NCBI RefSeq assembly: GCF_022605165.1
Contig: NC_063073.1
Coordinates: 1,426,001 to 1,490,000 of the forward strand
Source: Purpureocillium takamizusanense
Taxonomy: Eukaryota; Ascomycota; Sordariomycetes; Hypocreales; Ophiocordycipitaceae
Reading direction: 5' to 3'
DNA: 64,000 nucleotides
The notes beneath the pieces were generated by a model. The model saw only the letters and a program-made list of their open reading frames with translations. It was not told where the DNA came from and did no database searches. Below, piece by piece: positions 58,799-64,000 of this stretch. The first letter of the stretch is position 1, and each line of letters starts with the position of its first letter. A program made the translations under genes and the position numbers.

Positions 58799-60254
58799 TC
58801 AGTCTATGTCGACATGTCCACTGTAATCCACTTTGTGATAGTCGGATGAAACTGTCGGACGATAGATGAGGCCCGACAGCATTGCAACTCGAAGAATGAA
58901 CTCCTGCATCTTGAGCCTCGACCTCATCTCCGAAGCAAAGTCGCTCTGCACGTCACAAGTGTGCTGTGTGCCCACGCGTATAAGCTGCGCAGCGCACATA
59001 TGATCAACAAAGGGCTGAAACAGCACATCGTTGCTATCAGCAAGTTCAAGAATGGGCTGGACTTCCTTAGGGACGGCATCTCCTGCTTGACGTGCGCCAA
59101 GGTGCACTATCCATGGTTCGAAGAACACCGTAGAAACTTGCGTACAGCCTGTAGGAGGATCAACTCTCGCACACTGGACGATGAGTCTTCCGCTGCCCTA
59201 CAAGCGCCGCACCTCCACGTTCAAAGGCAGAATATTAGCGACGGTGTCATACGACGCTAACGACGTGTAAAGGATCCCGGTCAAATCAAGGTCAGGAAAA
59301 AACTCGCTGAACGTGGTCTTTGCCCTGTTGATCAAATTGACCAGCTGCGGGGTCGCGGTCATGATCCAGGGAAGAATGTGACAGTTGTCGGGGCGTGGGT
59401 AGCTCGAGATGACACATTGATCCTTGGTCGGGAAAGTCAGCGCCAAATTTTTCGGGTGCTTCACACAGAGCGATAACCACGTTGTCGTACCGCGAGTGTT
59501 CGTTTCGTAGCATGCAAATAACGGTTTGCAAATCCCGGGCGACGAGCTTGGGCGTCTTTCAAGTCGCCTTTCGCCTGCGCTCTGGATATGTCCTTGAACT
59601 TCAAAACTATGTGTGCCTGCGGTTAAGCATTGGACAGGGGACAGGCAACGGCAGTCATGAATGGAGGGTCCATGGGTACTAACAAACAGTCATGAATGGC
59701 ATGAAGTCGTTGATCGTGCGTTCGAGTCGCTCATGGCTCCAGTGATTCGAGATTCGCCACAAAGCCTCCAAGGGTATCACGAGAAGTATCGCCACAACCA
59801 ACACCGGCAGTTGAGGCTCACCATCTGGGCTGGCAGCCTGACGACGTGAACGAATGGTACGAATCAGCGGTATCCTCGTCGCAAGCTCGTCTGCTGGTGG
59901 CAAGAACGGACTCCGTGTGATTATTTTTGGATTGGTGGTGATCAGGCCGGCGATGATATGATATTCTCCGGCTCTCTTGCGCGACCGAAACCTCCTGAAC
60001 CCGTTCAGAATTTGATAAACCAGCTCTCGCTGTGGCTCGTTCATGTGATTCAGCCTGTTGGAGAATGCTAGTGGAACAAGGTCCCGAAGGTGGCACTTGA
60101 GGTCGTTGTTCCAAAGATCGACGTCGTCCCGAGGGTCCTTGGGGTCATCCCAGTCTACGGTGAGCCACTCCTTTGGCTTGACAAGAGACCAAGCGCACAG
60201 ATAAGTCGCGTCTTCCGGCAGCTTCTCGGCGGAATCTGTGGTGGTGTCGGCCAT
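58799..60254 (-). pseudogene. HNH-nuclease-like gene with in-frame stop, N-terminal TM segment
   Basis: Exon 1 (59684-60254) and exon 2 (from 59616) are joined by a 67-bp intron with a GTTAGT donor, CTTAAC branch and CGCAG acceptor. The product starts MADTTTDSAEKLPEDATYL and has one hydrophobic helix near residues 150-168 (LPVLVVAILLVIPLEALW). It then carries a fungal HNH_2-like core: TKDQCVISSYPRPDNCHILP and, later, ANILPLNVEVRRL. At 59198-59200 a TAG follows, yet the same frame stays open for another 132 codons with family-like content (LKMQEFILRVAMLSGLIYRP), ending at 58799. The family normally has an aromatic or Trp/Phe residue at the stop, so TGG-to-TAG is the simplest reading. A 60-bp intron (59193-59252) could bypass the stop (442 aa), but would delete the second HNH half. 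The last motif His also appears as Arg. Confidence 0.6.
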
Positions 60255-60946
60255 GGCGTGCTATTCAAGACGTGTATCTTATGCTGGTGGCAAGATTTGG
60301 ATAGAAGTGACTGTTTAGAGCATCCAGCGAGGCAAGGTTTCGTATGTGAAGGTCGTAGCACAACGACACGACATCTTGACCCGGGTGAAAGTTACCGACA
60401 GAACAATTCTCCTCGCGGGAGCTCTTCCCTTTTGAAAGACAACTAATTTGATGTGCCCATTGGGAAAGACCATGCTTGATGTCCAAGGGCAAGTGCCGCC
60501 CAACAGCAAAAGCACCTAAATTTTCGGTGAGGACCATGTGCAGGACCTATCCGAGTCGCACTTTACGAAGCAAGCCAGAACCAGTTACAACGTTTCGGCG
60601 GATGAGATTAAAGGGCGGCTCGTCCACCATCAGCACGCCCCAGAGCGACTTCCCGAGACTACTAACGCAACCCGTGGTCCATGTCCACCCAGTCTTTTTC
60701 ACTACATGTCTCCTCCACCATGGGTAAACAGACCAACGCCGGATCCCTGGACGAGGATATCTAAGACAACTCACCGTGAAGCTTCAGTCGGCATCCTGAC
60801 GCAACATCCTCGACGAGTGCTGCTGGTGCTGCCGGTCTGACCTTGATCAGTGGGCACTCAGGGAATTACCTCGCGGTGACCGAATGGTACCACAGAGTTT
60901 GAGCAGATGCAGTAACTGATATTGTATGTACGGACTTGTCGGCTAC
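60255..60946. other. Intergenic, no gene seen
   Basis: 692 bp between two minus-strand genes: the HNH-like promoter region and the 3' flank of the BBE-like gene. No domain-bearing frame. Confidence 0.45.
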
Positions 60947-62715
60947 CTATGAGCTAAACTTGAATCCCCCTTGGCGCTCGGCAAAGAACCCCTCAGGGTC
61001 GTATGCCTCGTGCGTGGCCTTGAGCCTGTCATATGTGGCGTTCCCGTAGCTCCGCAACACATCTTGGCCATGCATGGCGTCGTTCATGAAGATGGGGTTG
61101 TAGCTGGATGAAGTTAGCCGCGCCGCCGTCGTGATACATGTAGTCACCAGATACGCAGTGCGTGCGGCCGTCTTACCTGATGAAGTCCACATCGCCCTCC
61201 TTGTAGTTTGTGGGAGGGATGCCAGAATAGTTCTCTACGTGCAAGTCGTGCACAGATTGGACCAAGGTTTCGAAAGACTTTGGACACCGCTGATCGCACA
61301 GCGGACTCAGCCAGGCGACGTCGTACTCGACCCATACGCGATCCCCCTGCTCGGGTTCCATGCTGAGGGCGTTGGGGCCACCCGTGTCCCTGGATGCCTT
61401 GACGATGCCGCGCGGCATTGGCTGCACCGCAAAGGACATGAGTCGAAAGTCCAAAAGATCTTGCAGTGCTCTTTCAGAGGATCCCTTGAGCATCTTTTTG
61501 TAATGGTCGTTGAGGAAGGCCGTCATGTCCTTTTCAGGCATGTTGGGGAACGTGTTTTCCCGAATCTGAAATCTCATGCCCTTCATATCGCCGCCAAGAA
61601 CCTCCTGCGTAAGGACCGTGTATTTCTTGACCTTTGTGGTGTCGGAGAGCGACAGGATGCTGTTGAAGTCGTCAAAGACACCGGGAGGGACCTTGGTTCC
61701 ATCGTAAAAGAAGAATACGAGCGCGCCAGGGAGGTTGACGCCCACTGCGGCAAAGTAGTTGAAGTTCGGGATGATGGCTGCCTTGGGATCCGTGTTGTTG
61801 GCAGTGAATCTCGCAATGGCGGACAGTATCTTGGAATGCTGGTCCGCTCCGTAGGTGCGCACCCCGCCCCAGATGGAGCCGTGGTCCCCGATCTCGTACG
61901 TCTTGAGGATCATCTTTGTGACGATGGCGTACTGGTTGCCACCGCCGCGTAGCGCAAAGAACAGGTCGGGATGGGAATCCCGGCTGGCGGTGACAATGGT
62001 CCCGTTGGCCAGCACACATTCGAACTCGACGACGTTGTCGCATCCGAAACCCTGTGGCACCGACCGGTCAGACCCTTGAATCCTCCTTCCCTTTGGTTAC
62101 ACCAGATCTCATCGCAGGAGGGGGGTCGCACCAGGATGGGCCACTTACGTATTGGGCTGACAGGTACGACAAGCCGCCTCCGAGCATGAAGCCCGTGACG
62201 CCAACATCGCCCAGCCGGCCGCCCACGGCCGTCCTGCCCAGGGGCTCAAGAACCTCGTACACGTCCTCCCATTTGCACCCCGCGCCGACCTCGACCGTCT
62301 TGCCGTCGGGGGCGGGGATCGCGTACTGCGAGTTGGGGCGGAACGCAATGAGCACGCCCTGCTTGACGCTCGAGTAGCCCAGGTTGGGATTGTGTCCGCC
62401 AGACTTGAGCGCGTACTTGACGGACGGATACGCATTGAGAGTGCGCACGGCAAAGGAGACCTGCTCTGCGTTGGAAGGGAAGAAGGCGCACGCGGGGCGG
62501 TTGTCAGCGCTCGCCGCGTTCCAGTAGTCGAACAAGGCCGAGTTGTACGCAGCCGCCTGGGTGATGGTGTCTCCCGCGTTGGGACCGATGGTGTCCCAGA
62601 CGAGGTTCTTTGGATATTTGGCTATAAGAGTAGAGCACACGGCTTTGGCGTCAGGAGACACGGCGGCGTCGGCCAGGCTCCAGAGAAGGAGTGTCGAGAG
62701 AAGAGGAAGAAGCAT
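60947..62715 (-). CDS. Secreted berberine-bridge-type FAD oxidoreductase
   Basis: Three exons (62149-62715, 61177-62051, 60947-61103) give 532 aa. A signal peptide (MLLPLLSTLLLWSLADA) leads to a PCMH-type FAD-binding domain. KSGGHNPNLGYSS contains His108, the expected 8-alpha covalent FAD attachment. VGAGCKWEDVYEVLEPLGRT and GDVGVTGFMLGGGLSYLS complete the site. Leu occupies the place where bicovalent enzymes have Cys, so the flavin is probably held by one bond. The C-terminal BBE segment (SYNPIF ... SYGNATYDRLKATHEAYDPE) is intact and is split across the last intron. Fungal relatives oxidise sugars or secondary metabolites; the substrate is unknown. The short last exon supplies the C-terminal YDPEGFF motif. 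The next recognised gene on this strand is the broken HNH-like gene. Confidence 0.92.
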
Positions 62716-64000
62716 GGCGGTTGGTTCGCGATGCCGCAAGCTCACAGTCGGTGAAGCTCCCGTTCCAAGTCGTCTCAGGGGCCATCCTTTGCTTTTAACA
62801 TTCCTTGACTTGGATTGCGCGCCTCACATGCCAACATCGCTCATTTACGGCCCGGCCCTCCCCCATGCCATGCTTTCTTCTCGCCGCTCCTTCGAAATTG
62901 CTTTGACAAGCGGCGGGCCGGTCAGCACAGGCACAGTCCAATTCGGCCATTGGGCACCAGACATGCAGCATCATATCGGCCATTGTGAGCGGGTGTGGGA
63001 AGCATCCGAAGCGGAGCCCGACCAAAATAGACAAACGTCGGCGAGCCGCCCCGGTCCTCTTGAACCGCTTTCGGTGCCGTCAGGTTGCAAAACGCAATGA
63101 TCGGAGAGACTAGCGCGAGACAGAAAGCTGGTTGTTCCTTTTGATTCAGGCGTTGCGAAGGTGGTACGTACAGTACTGTACGTATGTAGTACCACGTACA
63201 TACGCGGGCATGCGGGTGACAATGCGAGAGAGAGGTGCTAACTGCACGGGAACTGCGCGATGGCCCACCTCGCTTATGCACGAGAAAGCTAGCGTTCCGC
63301 AGCTCAGGGAGGCCATTGTCCGTTAGTGCTACAGTTCGAGGCAATGCCGCTGGCGCACTGACTGCCGACCCCAATACTAACTAGTTATCTTGCGGAGTTT
63401 GGGCGGGTTCGGTTTAATAAAGTGGCCTTGCTTGGGGGCTGAGATGGAGATTATGTACAACGCGACAGACAGCACAGCGGAGGCGCCTCTGTCGATCCAA
63501 AAGTGCCTCGGCGTACATGTACAGCTGGCTCGGAACGCGACTGAGCCGAAGGGATCCGGGGGCGCGTGAAGGAGGGGGAAAGGGGGGGGAGGGTTCACGC
63601 GGGTTCGGTGCAGTGAACTTGAGTGGCAGGTGAGACGCCGCACAACTTGAAGCCAGAAATACAGGACGTTGTGATCTGAATAGCGAGGATGGATTCTGCG
63701 ACATGGCTTCTCCGTGCTTGGGCTCGGAAAATTGACCATAGCCCTGTCCCTGAGGGTAGGGGGCTTGACATGTACTTGCCCAGAAACAGGCATTTGAACC
63801 CCTGCTGCTGCTGATGTACTTTTTTCTGTTGACGTTTCTTGGGCTTCGGAATCCCTCCACGTCAGAAGTAGGCCGCGGAATCCGGCCGTTTCCTGAGCTT
63901 ATACGGCATCCCTATCCCAACCGTGCCAGTACGTGCACGCAGCGCAACCCTACAAGGTTCAATGCTTGAACGTTCAGTGTTCCATGCATTGTCGATTCGC
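62716..64000. other. Right edge, no gene seen
   Basis: 1.3 kb upstream of the BBE-like gene, holding its promoter. Frames at 63377-63860 (-) have no domain. A gene entering from the right edge cannot be ruled out. Confidence 0.4.

Noticed and set aside
59292..59531. Alternative frame through the HNH-like gene (MLRNEHSRYDNVVIALCE)
   Set aside because: It reads protein-like, but it shifts out of the HNH core and needs an unsupported frameshift; the frame joined by the strong GTTAGT/CGCAG intron reaches the core directly.

Overview
This window is nuclear DNA of a filamentous ascomycete, most likely a Sordariomycete and probably in Hypocreales. Genes carry short 50-160 bp GT-AG introns with CTRAY-type branch points. 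Intergenic regions are long. The gene set (ATG2, RAE1, MetAP2, homoserine kinase, CFEM, NmrA-like, GH5, DHA1 transporters) is typical of that group. No rRNA, convincing tRNA, CRISPR or intact transposon was seen. All exon boundaries were called by eye from frame, splice signals and family conservation.

Layout. 0-11 kb holds housekeeping genes: a UPS2-like mitochondrial lipid-transfer protein (-), MetAP2 (-), a P-loop kinase with a split Walker A (+), a peroxiredoxin-like protein (-), a small helical protein (+) and a 703-aa fungal orphan (-). 12-23 kb is gene-poor: an NmrA-like reductase (+), a small unknown protein (+), the mRNA export factor RAE1 (-) and a CFEM-type GPI-anchored haem-binding-type protein (+). 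23-31 kb holds, all on the minus strand, a THEM6-like thioesterase-fold protein, a ThrE/PRM10-like membrane protein, a dihydrodipicolinate-synthase-family aldolase and homoserine kinase (threonine synthesis).

31.2-44.3 kb looks like an accessory segment. Base composition appears lower in GC and conserved genes are absent. It holds a three-exon 6-Cys secreted peptide, a cytochrome P450, two divergently transcribed MFS transporters, a decayed ankyrin gene, a 10-Cys secreted peptide and an unexplained long ORF. P450 plus two exporters resembles a small metabolite tailoring/export or detoxification module; no PKS, NRPS or terpene synthase lies in the window.

44.3-64 kb returns to conserved and secreted-enzyme genes: a family-8-type glycosyltransferase (+), the very large autophagy lipid-transfer protein ATG2 (-, 2099 aa), a flavin amine/polyamine oxidase (+), a secreted GH5 beta-glucanase (+), an HNH-nuclease-like gene that appears broken by a TGG-to-TAG change in a RIP-like CpA context (-), and a secreted berberine-bridge-type flavoprotein (-). 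The last kilobase shows no gene.

The best candidates for something undescribed are the two small cysteine-rich secreted peptides, the P450/MFS segment around them, and the decaying HNH gene with an N-terminal membrane segment. None of these is proved to be a system by sequence alone.
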